From Pseudobdellovibrionaceae bacterium (GTDB lineage Bacteria; Bdellovibrionota; Bdellovibrionia; Bdellovibrionales; Bdellovibrionaceae): a DNA stretch of 64,000 nucleotides. Under the pieces are notes generated by a model. It saw only the letters and a program-made list of their open reading frames with translations, had not been told where the DNA came from and did no database searches. Made by a program: the position numbers and the translations under genes. The stretch covers positions 248,001 through 312,000 of the forward strand of contig JAHBUS010000004.1 in assembly GCA_019637955.1 (NCBI GenBank), written 5' to 3'. Below are positions 1 to 9,621 of the stretch, one piece after another (position 1 is the stretch's first letter; each line of letters starts with the position of its first letter).

Positions 1-1
1 G

Positions 2-1177
2 GTGATTCGCGCTTTGTCCGAGGTGTTCGGCACGGCCAGCGATCAGATCTCTCACCGCTTGACCGGACCGCAAGAGGCCACCGTCGAGAATTTTCGTCGG
101 TGGGTCTCGACCGAGGTCAGCGAGCTCGCGGTCAGCCAACCTTATCCCTTCTGCTTGGCTTACGCTTGGGGCGATCGCAAAGATGAAAATTGGCGCCCCG
201 AAGAATGGGCGCTGGAGTGGAAGTACGACGGCATCCGCTCGCAAGTGATCCGGCGTGAAGACCACGTTTGGATCTGGTCTCGAGGCGAAGAGGAAATCAC
301 GGCGACCTTTCCGGAGCTCACCCAGGACTTTGCGGGCCTTGAGCCGGGCACCGTTCTGGATGGAGAGGTGGTCGTGCTTCGCGACGGCTTGGTCCAGCCT
401 TTTCAGGATTTGCAAAAAAGATTGGGCCGCAAAAAAGTCTCGGCCGCGACGTTGAAAGAGCAGCCCGCTGGATTTATCGCCTATGATTGCCTCGAGTGGA
501 AAGGCGAAGACATCCGCCAACGTCCCTTCTCCGAGCGCCGCAAAATTCTCGGCGAAGCCCTTGCGGGTTTGTCGAGTCCGCGACTCCAAGTCTCCCCGAT
601 TTTGTCGTTACCGCCCGGCTCGACACTCGACGATCTTGAAAGTCTGCGCTCCCAGTCCCGAGAAAACCGCGCCGAGGGCCTGATGCTCAAAGCTTGGGGT
701 AGTCCGTACATCGTGGGCCGTAAAATCGGCTACTGGTGGAAGCACAAAGTCGATCCCCTCACGCTCGACGCCGTTTTGATTTACGCGCAAGCCGGCACCG
801 GCCGACGGGCCAACCTTTACACCGATTACACGTTCGCCCTTTGGAAAGAAGAAGAGGGCGAACGTTTGCTCGTCCCCTTTGCCAAGGCGTACTCGGGTCT
901 CGATCAAGGCGAGATCGACGAACTCGATTCTTGGATTCGACGCCACACCGTCGAAAAATTTGGACCCGTTCGATCGTTGCGGCCCGAGCAAGTTTTCGAA
1001 CTTGGCTTCGAGGGGATTTCAAAATCCAACCGGCATAAATCTGGGATCGCCGTGCGGTTTCCGCGGATCTTGCGCTGGCGCAAAGATAAAAAACCCGCGG
1101 ATGCCGACAGCCTGGGGACGGCTCTTCAACTTCTCGACTCTGTCGCTCCCGCCCGCGAAGCCGAGGCCTCGCCATGA
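2..1177 (+). CDS. ATP-dependent DNA ligase, 5'-truncated by window edge
   Basis: Carboxy-terminal 391 residues of an ATP-dependent DNA ligase, which seals nicks through an enzyme-AMP intermediate. The frame is open to the left edge, so the amino-terminal DNA-binding part lies outside and the GTG at 2 is probably not the start. The adenylation motif EWKYDGIR is at residues 72-79, with K74 as the AMP-accepting lysine. DGEVV and WWKHK motifs follow, then an OB-fold-like tail. The stop overlaps the helicase start (ATGA). Ligases of this type are known to sit beside Lhr-like helicases and PdeM, and both follow here. Family is confident; only the start is missing. Confidence 0.93.
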   Translation: MIRALSEVFGTASDQISHRLTGPQEATVENFRRWVSTEVSELAVSQPYPFCLAYAWGDRKDENWRPEEWALEWKYDGIRSQVIRREDHVWIWSRGEEEITATFPELTQDFAGLEPGTVLDGEVVVLRDGLVQPFQDLQKRLGRKKVSAATLKEQPAGFIAYDCLEWKGEDIRQRPFSERRKILGEALAGLSSPRLQVSPILSLPPGSTLDDLESLRSQSRENRAEGLMLKAWGSPYIVGRKIGYWWKHKVDPLTLDAVLIYAQAGTGRRANLYTDYTFALWKEEEGERLLVPFAKAYSGLDQGEIDELDSWIRRHTVEKFGPVRSLRPEQVFELGFEGISKSNRHKSGIAVRFPRILRWRKDKKPADADSLGTALQLLDSVAPAREAEASP

Positions 1178-3630
1178 AGGTCAAAGCTCAAGATCCTTTG
1201 GTTCCCATCCGGAACTTTTTCAAGAACCGGGGTTGGACTCCCTTCGCTTTTCAAGAGCAGGCCTGGGAGGCGTGCGTTCGCGGCGAATCGGGATTGATTC
1301 ACGTGCCGACCGGCTCGGGCAAAACTTACGCGGCCGTGATGGGCGTCTTTGCCAAAATCATGGCGGCGCCTAAGACCAAATCTCTCAAGGCCCTTTACAT
1401 CACTCCCCTCAGAGCGCTGGCGCGCGACATCGAACTGGCGCTGCAAGAACCCATCGAGCAAGAAGGCTGGCCGGTCAAAGTCGAGTCGCGAACCGGAGAC
1501 ACCAAAGGCACGGTGAAAAAAAAGCAGTTGCAGAATCCGGCCGACTTTCTTCTGACGACGCCCGAGTCGCTCTCGGTGCTGATTTCGCAAACCGAAGCCG
1601 AGGAGATTCTCAAATCCGTTCAAGTGGTGATTCTGGATGAATGGCACGAGTTGATGTCCAGCAAACGAGGCAGCCTACTGGAGCTGAGTTTGTCTTACCT
1701 CAGGCACCTTAATCCCGAACTTCAGGTCTGGGCTTTGTCGGCCTCCATCGGAAACATCGAACAGGCCGCGCAGGTGGCGGTCGGTCCCAACGTCAAACCG
1801 GTCATCATCTCGGGCGGAAGCGACCGCAATCTCGAGATCGACGTCTTGCTTCCCGCTTCCATCGATGGTTTTCCTTGGGCCGGCCATTTGGGATTCGCGC
1901 TTCGCGACGCCCTCATTCAGACTCTGGACCGCGAAAAGTCGACGCTTATTTTTACCAACACCCGCTCCCAAGCCGAGCGTTGGTTCGAAACGCTCTCGGA
2001 GCGGGTCTCCGAAATGAAAGACGTTCTCGCGATTCATCACAGCTCGCTGAGCCGTGAAGACCGCGAGATGGTTGAAGAGGGCATTAAGAACGGCGATCTC
2101 AAATGGGTGGTTTGCACCTCCTCTTTGGATCTCGGGGTCGATTTTCAACCCGTGGAGCAAGTGGTTCAAATCGGCAGCCCCAAAATGGTGGCGCGTCTGC
2201 TTCAGCGCGCGGGACGCTCGGCCCACCGGCCGGGAGGCGTCAGCGAGCTGCTTTTTGTTCCCACCAATTCGTGGGAAATCCTGGAGATCGAAGCCGTCAA
2301 AAAGGCCCTCAAAGAAAAACAGATCGAGCCTCGATTTCCTCTGGGAAAACCGATCGATGTGCTCCTGCAGCACATGACCACGCTCGCCTGCGGTCCTGGA
2401 TTTCGTTACGACGAACTCAAAGCGGCCTTGAAAGAGACCTTTTCTTTTTCGGCGATCACACCTGACGAACTCAATTGGTGTCTTCGCTTTCTGACCCAAG
2501 GCGGAGACAGCCTCAAAAGCTACGAACAGTTTCATAAAATCACGTATGAGCCCGAAACGGGCCTCTACCGCCTGAGCAACCGCCGGCTGGCGACGATGCA
2601 CCGAATGTCGATCGGCACCATCGTGTCCCGCGAGTCCATTCAAGTGGTCTATACGAACCGAAAAAAACTCGGGTCCGTCGAAGAGGACTTTATCGCGCGC
2701 ATGAAACGCGGCGATGTCTTTCAGTTCGCCGGTAAGAAGCTCGAGCTGGTGATGATCAAAGACATGCAGGCCTACGTGCGCTCGACCGGGCGGCCCACCT
2801 CGACGATCCCGTCTTGGCTGGGAGGACGCCTCCCCTTATCGGAGACCTTGAGCGAAGCTCTTCGCGAGGTGCTCAGCCAAGGCCGCACCGAAAACGCGAA
2901 GGTCAACCAGCTGATTCAGCCCTTGCTCGAAATTCAGGCCCGACGCTCCGAGCTTCCAGGTGAGAACGAATTTCTGGTCGAAACTTGGAGCTCAAAAGAG
3001 GGCGAGCATCTTTTTGCCTATCCCTTCGAAGGGCGCATGGTTCACGAAGGCCTGGCCCAAGTCTGGGCCCACCGGTTCGCCAAGCGCGAGCCCTCGAGCT
3101 TTTCGTTCTCCATCAACGAGTACGGATTTGAGATCATGGCGCCCGTCGGTTACGCCTTTCGGCAGCTTTTCGACGATGACTTCTTCTCGACCGATCACAT
3201 CGAAGACGAGATGAGCCAGTCCTTGGAGTTCAGTGGCCTGAGCCAGCGCCACTTCCGTGAGATCGCCACCATCTCGGGACTCGTGTTCGTGGGATATCCG
3301 GGCGCCCCCAAAACCGGCCGGCAAAAGCATATCAGCGCGTCTTTGCTTTTTGACGTCTTCAAACGCTACGAGCCTGGCAATTTACTCTTGCAGCAATCTT
3401 ACAGCGAAGTTCTGAAAGGTTCGCTCGAGAGCGACCGTCTACGTCGCACGCTGGGACGACTTTCGCAAATGAAGACCGTTTGGAAGACGCTCTCCTACCC
3501 GTCGCCTTTGGCCTTTCCGTTGTTCTTGGCGATGAACGCAGGCCACCTCTCCAACGAGAGCATCGAGAAAAAAGTCGAACGTCTCAAGAAAACCTGGGAG
3601 AAGATGAATGAACATCCGCTTGGGAACTAA
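1174..3630 (+). CDS. Ligase-associated DEXH-box helicase, Lhr family
   Basis: An 818-residue superfamily 2 helicase of the Lhr type, expected to unwind DNA or RNA-DNA hybrids during repair. Walker A (PTGSGKT) lies near residue 44, the DEWH box near 154, and motif VI (QRAGRSAHR) near 343. The carboxy-terminal half is the long Lhr-specific winged-helix region. Its ATG overlaps the ligase stop and its own 3' end overlaps pdeM by 23 bases, so the three genes are translationally coupled. Length and order match the 'ligase-associated DNA damage response' cluster. The substrate in this organism is inferred. Confidence 0.95.
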   Translation: MKVKAQDPLVPIRNFFKNRGWTPFAFQEQAWEACVRGESGLIHVPTGSGKTYAAVMGVFAKIMAAPKTKSLKALYITPLRALARDIELALQEPIEQEGWPVKVESRTGDTKGTVKKKQLQNPADFLLTTPESLSVLISQTEAEEILKSVQVVILDEWHELMSSKRGSLLELSLSYLRHLNPELQVWALSASIGNIEQAAQVAVGPNVKPVIISGGSDRNLEIDVLLPASIDGFPWAGHLGFALRDALIQTLDREKSTLIFTNTRSQAERWFETLSERVSEMKDVLAIHHSSLSREDREMVEEGIKNGDLKWVVCTSSLDLGVDFQPVEQVVQIGSPKMVARLLQRAGRSAHRPGGVSELLFVPTNSWEILEIEAVKKALKEKQIEPRFPLGKPIDVLLQHMTTLACGPGFRYDELKAALKETFSFSAITPDELNWCLRFLTQGGDSLKSYEQFHKITYEPETGLYRLSNRRLATMHRMSIGTIVSRESIQVVYTNRKKLGSVEEDFIARMKRGDVFQFAGKKLELVMIKDMQAYVRSTGRPTSTIPSWLGGRLPLSETLSEALREVLSQGRTENAKVNQLIQPLLEIQARRSELPGENEFLVETWSSKEGEHLFAYPFEGRMVHEGLAQVWAHRFAKREPSSFSFSINEYGFEIMAPVGYAFRQLFDDDFFSTDHIEDEMSQSLEFSGLSQRHFREIATISGLVFVGYPGAPKTGRQKHISASLLFDVFKRYEPGNLLLQQSYSEVLKGSLESDRLRRTLGRLSQMKTVWKTLSYPSPLAFPLFLAMNAGHLSNESIEKKVERLKKTWEKMNEHPLGN

Positions 3631-4273
3631 CGACGATAGCGCGAGCGTCATCTTGGCGCCCGAAAAGGCCCTCTTTTGGCAAGAGGAGCGGGTGCTGGCG
3701 CTTTCTGACGTGCACCTCGGAAAGGCCGAGAGCTTGCAAGCCCTCGGTATCAACATTCCCAGCGGCGAGCACCGCGAAGACCTCAAACGTCTCGAACGAC
3801 TTGTCGAGCGCTTCGAACCCTTGCAGGTCTTGATTCTGGGAGATTGGATTCACAACCCAAAGTCCTGGACTCTCCCCTTACAAAAAGACTTGATGTTGTT
3901 TTTCGAGCGTCATGCGGGAACGAAGTGGACGCTCCTTCTCGGCAACCACGAACGTGGCTCAAAAAAGTACTTGGACTTACTTCCGATTGAACTCTTAGAG
4001 GGAGATTGGATTCGCGGGCCCTTTGCCTTCACTCACGGGCACGAGCGTCCACGCACCTCCCATTTTCAAATACAAGGGCACGTGCACCCCGTGATCAAGA
4101 TGCGTCATGGGCCCACCCAAGTGCGTTTGCCCTGTTTCGCGCAAAGCAAAAGCACGTTGATTTTGCCTTCGTTTGGCGGTTTAACCGGCGGATACGAGGT
4201 GGATCCGCGCGAATTCTTGCAAATTTATGCCTGCACGCCGACCTCGATTCTTCCGCTGAAACAAGGAGCTTGA
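3608..4273 (+). CDS. pdeM: Ligase-associated metallophosphoesterase PdeM
   Basis: A 221-residue calcineurin-like phosphoesterase. The metal-binding blocks occur in the usual order: SDVHLGK, LGDWIHN, GNHERG, THGHE and GHVHP. The family is annotated as the ligase-associated damage-response endonuclease. The start lies inside the helicase 3' end (23-base overlap), consistent with coupled expression. An AAGGAG sequence near its stop serves the next gene. Nuclease activity is inferred from the family; metal coordination is well supported by the motifs. Confidence 0.92.
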   Translation: MNIRLGTNDDSASVILAPEKALFWQEERVLALSDVHLGKAESLQALGINIPSGEHREDLKRLERLVERFEPLQVLILGDWIHNPKSWTLPLQKDLMLFFERHAGTKWTLLLGNHERGSKKYLDLLPIELLEGDWIRGPFAFTHGHERPRTSHFQIQGHVHPVIKMRHGPTQVRLPCFAQSKSTLILPSFGGLTGGYEVDPREFLQIYACTPTSILPLKQGA

Positions 4274-4275
4274 CC

Positions 4276-5142
4276 TTGCCCGAACTTGCCGAAGTCGAAG
4301 CCGTCCGCCGCCAGATCGTCAAACATCTGAAAGGCCGAAAAATCAAAGAGATCATCGCCGACAAGTCGGACCGCTTTCTGTTTGCCTTTGCATCGATCCC
4401 CGAGGTGACCAAGGCGCTCAAAGGAGCCCGCATTCAAGGCGCGGGACGCAAAGGAAAGTACTTTTGGCTTGAGTTGGATCGAAAGCCTTGGCCCATTTTT
4501 CACTTGGGCATGAGTGGCAACGTCGCCATCTTGGATCCCAAAAGAAAATCGGCCAAGCACGAGCACATCTGGGGCGGCGTCAAGATGTGGAGCGAAAAAG
4601 ACCTGAACGACCGCGAACGTCTTTGGTTTTGCCGGCTGCTTCTCAAAACCGACGCGGGGTACGAAGTCGCGCTCATCGATCCGCGCCGTTTCGGCCGCAT
4701 GTGGCTCGCCGATGACCCTTTCGAGAATTCCCGCATCAAGCGCCTGGGGCCTGATCCCATGCTCGATTTTCCAAAGGCCAAGGAGCTCGGCGAAAAGCTC
4801 AAGCGGCGCAAAAAGAGCATCAAGTCGGTGCTGCTGGATCAGGCTCTCTTCGCGGGGGTCGGCAACTGGCTTGCGGATGAAATTCTCTACCAAGCCCGGC
4901 TCGCGCCCCACCATTTAGCTTCGAACTTGACGCCGGCGCAGGTTCGCAAGCTTCACGCCGCGGTTCTCTCGGTCGTCAAAAAAGCCGTTTCGGTCGATGC
5001 GGACTACGAACGCTTTCCGAAAACCTGGATTTTCCACGAGCGCTGGGGAAAGAACAAAACGGCCAAGACCTCAAAAGGAAAGATCGTCCACGAAGAGATC
5101 GGTGGGCGTACGACCGCCTGGGTTCCGGGCTGGCAAAAGTAA
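4276..5142 (+). CDS. mutM: Fpg/Nei-family DNA glycosylase with a zincless finger
   Basis: A bifunctional DNA glycosylase/AP lyase for oxidised bases, 288 residues. I chose the TTG at 4276 because it gives the family's mature start (Met-Pro-Glu, with Pro as nucleophile and Glu as general acid) and follows AAGGAG by a normal distance; a longer frame opens upstream but lies inside pdeM. The H2TH helix (QALFAGVGNWLADEIL) and the catalytic Lys near residue 59-61 are present. The carboxy-terminal finger, normally four cysteines, has none, yet keeps the GGRTTAW arginine loop. This matches the 'zincless finger' variants. Fourth gene of the repair operon. Confidence 0.9.
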   Translation: MPELAEVEAVRRQIVKHLKGRKIKEIIADKSDRFLFAFASIPEVTKALKGARIQGAGRKGKYFWLELDRKPWPIFHLGMSGNVAILDPKRKSAKHEHIWGGVKMWSEKDLNDRERLWFCRLLLKTDAGYEVALIDPRRFGRMWLADDPFENSRIKRLGPDPMLDFPKAKELGEKLKRRKKSIKSVLLDQALFAGVGNWLADEILYQARLAPHHLASNLTPAQVRKLHAAVLSVVKKAVSVDADYERFPKTWIFHERWGKNKTAKTSKGKIVHEEIGGRTTAWVPGWQK

Positions 5143-5146
5143 GAGA

Positions 5147-6238
5147 TTATTCGAGCTTAAATGAAAGCTGCGGGCTTTCAGGGGCCGGCGGTTCAACTTT
5201 GCGAAAGTGCTCTCGAGACAAGTTAAAGTGAGTCTCATTCAATCCGTATTTTCTGGTGAACAGCTCAAAAAGATCCCCGAGACCTTCCGCGCGGATGCCG
5301 GTTCCATTCATGCGCGAACCAAAATTGGCATCGTTGAGCTTGCCGTCACGGATCGAGCGGACGGCATTGAGAATTTTGGATTTTCGATCGGGCGCGTGCA
5401 CCTCAAGCCACTCTTCAAAAAGAGGAGCGACGCTGAGCGGAAGACGCACGGGCGTGTAACCCGCCCAGCGCGCACCGGCCTCGCTCGCCGCCTTTAAAAT
5501 TTGCGGAAGTTCGTGATCGGTCAATCCCGGAATCAGGGGCGCGGCGTTCACACCCACCGGAACTCCGGCTTTGGCGAGCGCCTCGATGGCCTTCAGGCGC
5601 TGCGAGGGCAAAGATGTGCGAGGCTCCATCACACGGCACAACTCCGGATTGAGCGTCGTGATCGAGAGAAAGATAAAGATGCCGTCGTGCTTCGCCATCT
5701 CGGCAAAAAGGTCGAGATCCCGGACGATCAAATGGTTCTTCGTGATGATCGAAACGGGATTGCGGAACTCGAGCAGAACCTCCATGCAGGCGCGAGTGAT
5801 TTTGAGCTTGCGCTCGACCGGCTGGTAGCAGTCGGTGACGCCGCTAAAAAAAATCGGCTCACCCTCCCAAGATTTCGACAGCAGTTTTTTCCGCAAAAGA
5901 TCGGCAGCTTCATACTTCACAAAAATCTTGGACTCGAAGTCCAGGCCCGCCGAAAGATTCAGATACTCGTGCGTCGGGCGCGCATAACAATAAATGCAGC
6001 CGTGCTCACAGCCGCGATAAGGATTCGCGCTGAAAGTAAAACCGATATCGGGGCTATCATTTTGCGTGACCAAAGAACGGGAGCTGTCCGGAAGAAACTC
6101 GGTCTTTAATAAAGACAGATCCGTTTCCTCATCGATGTAGCCGAAGTTCTCGAGATCGCCTTCGGTTTGATGTTTGAGGAAGCGGCTGCTGACATTGCCT
6201 TGAGCTCCGCGTCCAACGGACTTTTTCAACGAATCCAT
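5147..6238 (-). CDS. PA0069-family radical SAM protein
   Basis: A 363-residue radical SAM protein. The cluster motif is CEHGCIYC, in the PYRGCEHGCIYCYARP block typical of the PA0069/Rv2578c family, whose reaction is not known. A TIM-barrel core follows (YQPVERKLKITRACME; TKNHL). It converges on the glycosylase gene with only four bases between the stop codons. Some family members are encoded near DNA-repair genes, but a repair role is only a guess. The ATG start gives the usual family length. Confidence 0.92.
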   Translation of the reverse strand: MDSLKKSVGRGAQGNVSSRFLKHQTEGDLENFGYIDEETDLSLLKTEFLPDSSRSLVTQNDSPDIGFTFSANPYRGCEHGCIYCYARPTHEYLNLSAGLDFESKIFVKYEAADLLRKKLLSKSWEGEPIFFSGVTDCYQPVERKLKITRACMEVLLEFRNPVSIITKNHLIVRDLDLFAEMAKHDGIFIFLSITTLNPELCRVMEPRTSLPSQRLKAIEALAKAGVPVGVNAAPLIPGLTDHELPQILKAASEAGARWAGYTPVRLPLSVAPLFEEWLEVHAPDRKSKILNAVRSIRDGKLNDANFGSRMNGTGIRAEGLGDLFELFTRKYGLNETHFNLSREHFRKVEPPAPESPQLSFKLE

Positions 6239-6293
6239 CAGGGAACGAACTTATCACGAAAGGCAAAAACCGACAAGGGCGCGGTCTTTGGGG

Positions 6294-6833
6294 CTATTTG
6301 CCCTCGGCCTTCGTAGAGAGGCGACGCAGATCCGTCGAGAGAGAATTGTCGCGGGTCTGCAAATCAAGATGGCCCTGCTGGTGCAGCAAGGTCCAGCGGT
6401 TGTTTTTCTCGAGGTGCTTTTCGAGCTCGCCCAAGAACTTCGGATCGAACGCGTAGATTTCGACGTCATCGGCGCGGTGAACCTTTTCGTCGCGCATCTC
6501 CTGAACCAGAACTTCGGGATTCTTGTAGGTGTACACCACGACCCGATTGGCGCTTTTTGTCGCCTTGTGAAGCTTACGGGCCGAAGGATTTCCGATCTCG
6601 ATCCACAGATCCGTCACGCCGTGAACGCCCAGCGCGCGCAGGGCGGGAGCCTCGGGATCCCCTAAGCCCATGGGCGAAAACTCGAGCCCCTCTTGCAAAC
6701 TCAAAGCATGCGCCAGGACCCGGCTCAAAAGGTAAGGCCCCGTTTCCGACGGATGCTGGGCCACTCGCAAATCGAGCGTTTCGTAAACTCCACGGTCGAT
6801 GTCGGAAAAATCAATTTGAAAGCGGTAGAGCAC
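6294..6833 (-). CDS. yaeQ: YaeQ family protein
   Basis: A 179-residue YaeQ-family protein. The family has a PD-(D/E)XK-like nuclease fold and was linked genetically to RfaH-like transcription effects in enterobacteria; its biochemical role is unsettled. Visible family blocks are the MLYRFQIDFSDIDRGVYE start, LRVAQHPSE, VTDLWIEIG and VVVYTYK. Last gene of a minus-strand run (thioesterase, kinase, regulator, YaeQ), starting two bases after the regulator's stop, so probably co-transcribed. Confidence 0.9.
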   Translation of the reverse strand: MLYRFQIDFSDIDRGVYETLDLRVAQHPSETGPYLLSRVLAHALSLQEGLEFSPMGLGDPEAPALRALGVHGVTDLWIEIGNPSARKLHKATKSANRVVVYTYKNPEVLVQEMRDEKVHRADDVEIYAFDPKFLGELEKHLEKNNRWTLLHQQGHLDLQTRDNSLSTDLRRLSTKAEGK

Positions 6834-6835
6834 GT

Positions 6836-7549
6836 TTAGACCAAACCGCGACGGATCGCCACGCGCGTCGCCTCGACACGGTTTGAGACGTGCAACTTTT
6901 GGTAGACGATTTTCACGTACCCGGCGACCGTCTGCGCGCTAAGCCCCATTTGTTTTGCGGCTTCAGCAACGGTCAGCCCTTTGGCGATCAGCGTGAGCGT
7001 CTCGCGTTCGCGGGGGCTGAGATCCGAAGCGACGGGCTCCGGCTTTTCGGACGGAGCTTGGAAATGGCTCAGCAGACGCCGCGCAATCGCGGGTGAGAGC
7101 GGCGGCTCGTCGCGCTTCAAACGCTTCAGCGTTTCGACGAGGAGGGCGGGGTCTTCTTCTTTGAGCAAATAACCGTGAGCGCCCGCCGACAACGCCTCAA
7201 ACAAGTAGGCGTCATCATCGTAAATCGTCACCACCACGCTTCGGGCTTGAGGCTCCTTTTCGGCGATCTGGCGGATCAAGTGAACGCCCGAGCCATCGGG
7301 AAGTCCCAGATCAACCAACGCCAAATCGAGAGGTGTCGACTTTGATTTTTGCGACAGCCATGCTTGAGACTCTTGAAGGTTGGGTTTCAAAACGACTTCG
7401 GTCTTTGGAAAAGCCGCGAGCACTGTTTGCTTGAGCGCTTCGGCCATGGCCGCTTGATCCTCGACGACGAGGCAAAGCGCAGGCGCAAAAGAGAAATCGG
7501 TGCGGTCTTGCATGGCTCTGGTATAGCTGGTTCGAGCCAGAAAGGGCAC
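6836..7549 (-). CDS. LuxR/NarL-type response regulator
   Basis: A 237-residue response regulator: receiver domain, then a LuxR helix-turn-helix. The receiver has acidic residues near its start (VVEDQ), the phospho-acceptor Asp in LALVDLGLPDGSG, and a Lys in GYLLKEED. The DNA-binding part contains LSPREREVL-like LSPRERETLTLIAKG. Two starts are possible: the GTG at 7549, directly against the kinase stop, or the ATG at 7513, which gives a more typical amino terminus. Neither has a strong ribosome site. The partner is the kinase encoded immediately upstream. Confidence 0.92.
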   Translation of the reverse strand: MPFLARTSYTRAMQDRTDFSFAPALCLVVEDQAAMAEALKQTVLAAFPKTEVVLKPNLQESQAWLSQKSKSTPLDLALVDLGLPDGSGVHLIRQIAEKEPQARSVVVTIYDDDAYLFEALSAGAHGYLLKEEDPALLVETLKRLKRDEPPLSPAIARRLLSHFQAPSEKPEPVASDLSPRERETLTLIAKGLTVAEAAKQMGLSAQTVAGYVKIVYQKLHVSNRVEATRVAIRRGLV

Positions 7550-9619
7550 CTATTTCAATGCGTAGGGAAGAATCAGCACGACCTCGGAGCCCTTCTCAAG
7601 AGCCCGCAGCTCGCAAGTCCCGCCAAGATCGTGCAGGCGCCGCCGCAAACTCCGCAGCCCATAACCTTGAGTTTCCCCGCGAACCGCTTCGGGTGAAAAC
7701 CCCCGCCCGTCGTCTCTGAGGGAAAGAATCAGAAGCTCACCCTCCTCTTTGATCTCAACGGCCAATTCGCGGGCGCCCGAGTGTCTGATGACGTTGCTGA
7801 CGACCTCGCGAAGTGCGGAGCCCAGTGTCTTGTGCTGACGGTAATCAAGTGCGCGATTTTCAAACCCCGCTTTCAAAGACCAGACGAGCCCGATGTTCGC
7901 GGGCTCAAGCCGCCGCGATGTTTCATGACGGACGTCCTCGAGAAGACGGGCCACCACGACCTGCTCGCCCGTCATGCCGCGCACGATGGACCGAATGTCC
8001 GCGATCGCGCCCTGAAGCGTCGGTCGAAGCCTTTCATCGGCCAAGGTCAGACCCGTGAGAAGACGGGCGCCCACGTCGTCATGAAGATCTTGCGCCATCC
8101 GTCGGCGCTCTTCGGCCACGCCGCGATCGTAAGCCTCCCGATTGGAATCGGCCTGCGCGATCAGGGTCACGATCTGGCGCGCGACTTCACGCGATTGCGG
8201 TGTGTAGAGAGATCGGCCTGACCACGGATAACTGAGCCGCAAAGCCGGCGCTCCGGCGACGGCCGGAATTTCAAGCGTCAATCCGTCCGTCAGGATTTCG
8301 ACCTCCCGAACGCCCGCAGGCGCCGAGGTGATTTCGAGAGGGTCGAACAGCCGCTGCAGCAGAGCCTCCCACCTGGAGGTTCGCTCTGCCGCTGAAGGCG
8401 CGAAGGCCACATGAAGCGCCGACGCCAAAAGTTCGTGCGGCTCAAGCCGGCCCCGACGGGAAAAGGCGCGCCAAATCCCGTCACGCAGAGGAAGATAAAG
8501 AAATCCCGCGACCAGCAGCGCGGCGCCCAGTGCCGGTAAACGGTCCACGCCAAGCCCAAAAACCAAAGCGGCATCCAGAAGCACCAAGATCAACGCGCCC
8601 AGAGCGTAAAATAAAAAGCGAAACGCCCATTGACCGACTTCGAACAATCGATAGCGAGTCAGCCCCGCCGCGAGCCCCAAGTAGATAATCAAAAAGAAGG
8701 CGAACGCGTAACCTTGATTCAAAGACGGAAGTCCCAGAACCAACGGCAACGTGTTGAAGACGACAAAAGCGCCCGCACCCAAGATCACCGAAAGTCCCAG
8801 CCAAGTGAGCGCGGCGCGGTCGGCGGGACGGCCTTTCGTGGCCCAGAATTGAAGACCGATCACGACGCAGATCGCGGCCATCTCCGTGACAATCATCAAG
8901 CTCACGCCGGCGGCCCCCGGTGTGAGCTGGACGTGATACAAAATCAACCAGGCGCTAAAAAAAAGGGCCTGCGCGATGGACCAGATCTTCCAGTGGGGCA
9001 GGCGCACCGGATAGACCGAAAAAAGACCCAGCATCGCGATGCCAAAACCAATGGCCCCGATGGCGTTCAGTGATTCTAGAACTCGAAATAAATCCTGAGG
9101 CAGCGCCATTTCGCGGCTGGTGTAAATCGCCGAGGGCACCGCCGAGACCAGAATTGAAAGGCCGCTCAGCGCAAACCAGGCAATCGCCAAATTTTTTGAC
9201 CGCAGCGCCCAAATCCAGCCCGAAATCAAAAGCGCTCCGAGACCAACGACGACTTGAATCCAAAAGAGCGCCGGAATCTCGCCCAACTCGCGTTCTTGCG
9301 CCGTCACTGTCGACTGGGTGCCGTCTTTCTTCGTCAGCCGCAAAGAACTCTCGGAAGCAACATCGCTCCACCGACCTTGGCGGTCGAAGAACTCATTAAA
9401 CTCCGCATGCGACTCGATTTCGCCCGGCTCGCCGCGAAGATCGCGCTCTTCAATCTCAAAACGACCGCGCGAAGACTCAACGACATCGCCGGCCTCGAAC
9501 GTCGCGGGCCAGACGCGATGCTGGAGCATCGTCTCGAGGGCAAAGGCCAAGACCAAAAATCCCACCACGAAAACGAAGGAGAACCGCAGACCCGGGCTGT
9601 TCAGAGGGCTCAACTTCAT
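7550..9619 (-). CDS. Multi-pass membrane sensor histidine kinase (HisKA_3)
   Basis: A 689-residue inner-membrane sensor kinase. An amino-terminal helix and an extracytoplasmic stretch of about 110 residues are followed by several hydrophobic segments (to about residue 390). The dimerisation box QDLHDDVGARL has the phospho-acceptor His near residue 510. The ATPase has NVIRHSG (N box), DDGRGF (G1) and GLRSLRRR. This HisKA_3 type pairs with NarL/LuxR regulators, as here. It starts two bases after the thioesterase stop. The membrane part resembles 7TM sensor kinases; the ligand is unknown. Confidence 0.92.
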   Translation of the reverse strand: MKLSPLNSPGLRFSFVFVVGFLVLAFALETMLQHRVWPATFEAGDVVESSRGRFEIEERDLRGEPGEIESHAEFNEFFDRQGRWSDVASESSLRLTKKDGTQSTVTAQERELGEIPALFWIQVVVGLGALLISGWIWALRSKNLAIAWFALSGLSILVSAVPSAIYTSREMALPQDLFRVLESLNAIGAIGFGIAMLGLFSVYPVRLPHWKIWSIAQALFFSAWLILYHVQLTPGAAGVSLMIVTEMAAICVVIGLQFWATKGRPADRAALTWLGLSVILGAGAFVVFNTLPLVLGLPSLNQGYAFAFFLIIYLGLAAGLTRYRLFEVGQWAFRFLFYALGALILVLLDAALVFGLGVDRLPALGAALLVAGFLYLPLRDGIWRAFSRRGRLEPHELLASALHVAFAPSAAERTSRWEALLQRLFDPLEITSAPAGVREVEILTDGLTLEIPAVAGAPALRLSYPWSGRSLYTPQSREVARQIVTLIAQADSNREAYDRGVAEERRRMAQDLHDDVGARLLTGLTLADERLRPTLQGAIADIRSIVRGMTGEQVVVARLLEDVRHETSRRLEPANIGLVWSLKAGFENRALDYRQHKTLGSALREVVSNVIRHSGARELAVEIKEEGELLILSLRDDGRGFSPEAVRGETQGYGLRSLRRRLHDLGGTCELRALEKGSEVVLILPYALK

Positions 9620-9621
9620 TC

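Noticed and set aside
1675-2643. A 322-codon minus-strand frame inside the Lhr helicase
   Set aside because: Shadow of the helicase; no ribosome site and no recognisable protein.
4006-4275. A 90-residue amino-terminal extension of the glycosylase
   Set aside because: It lies inside pdeM and would bury the catalytic Pro, which must be at the mature amino terminus.
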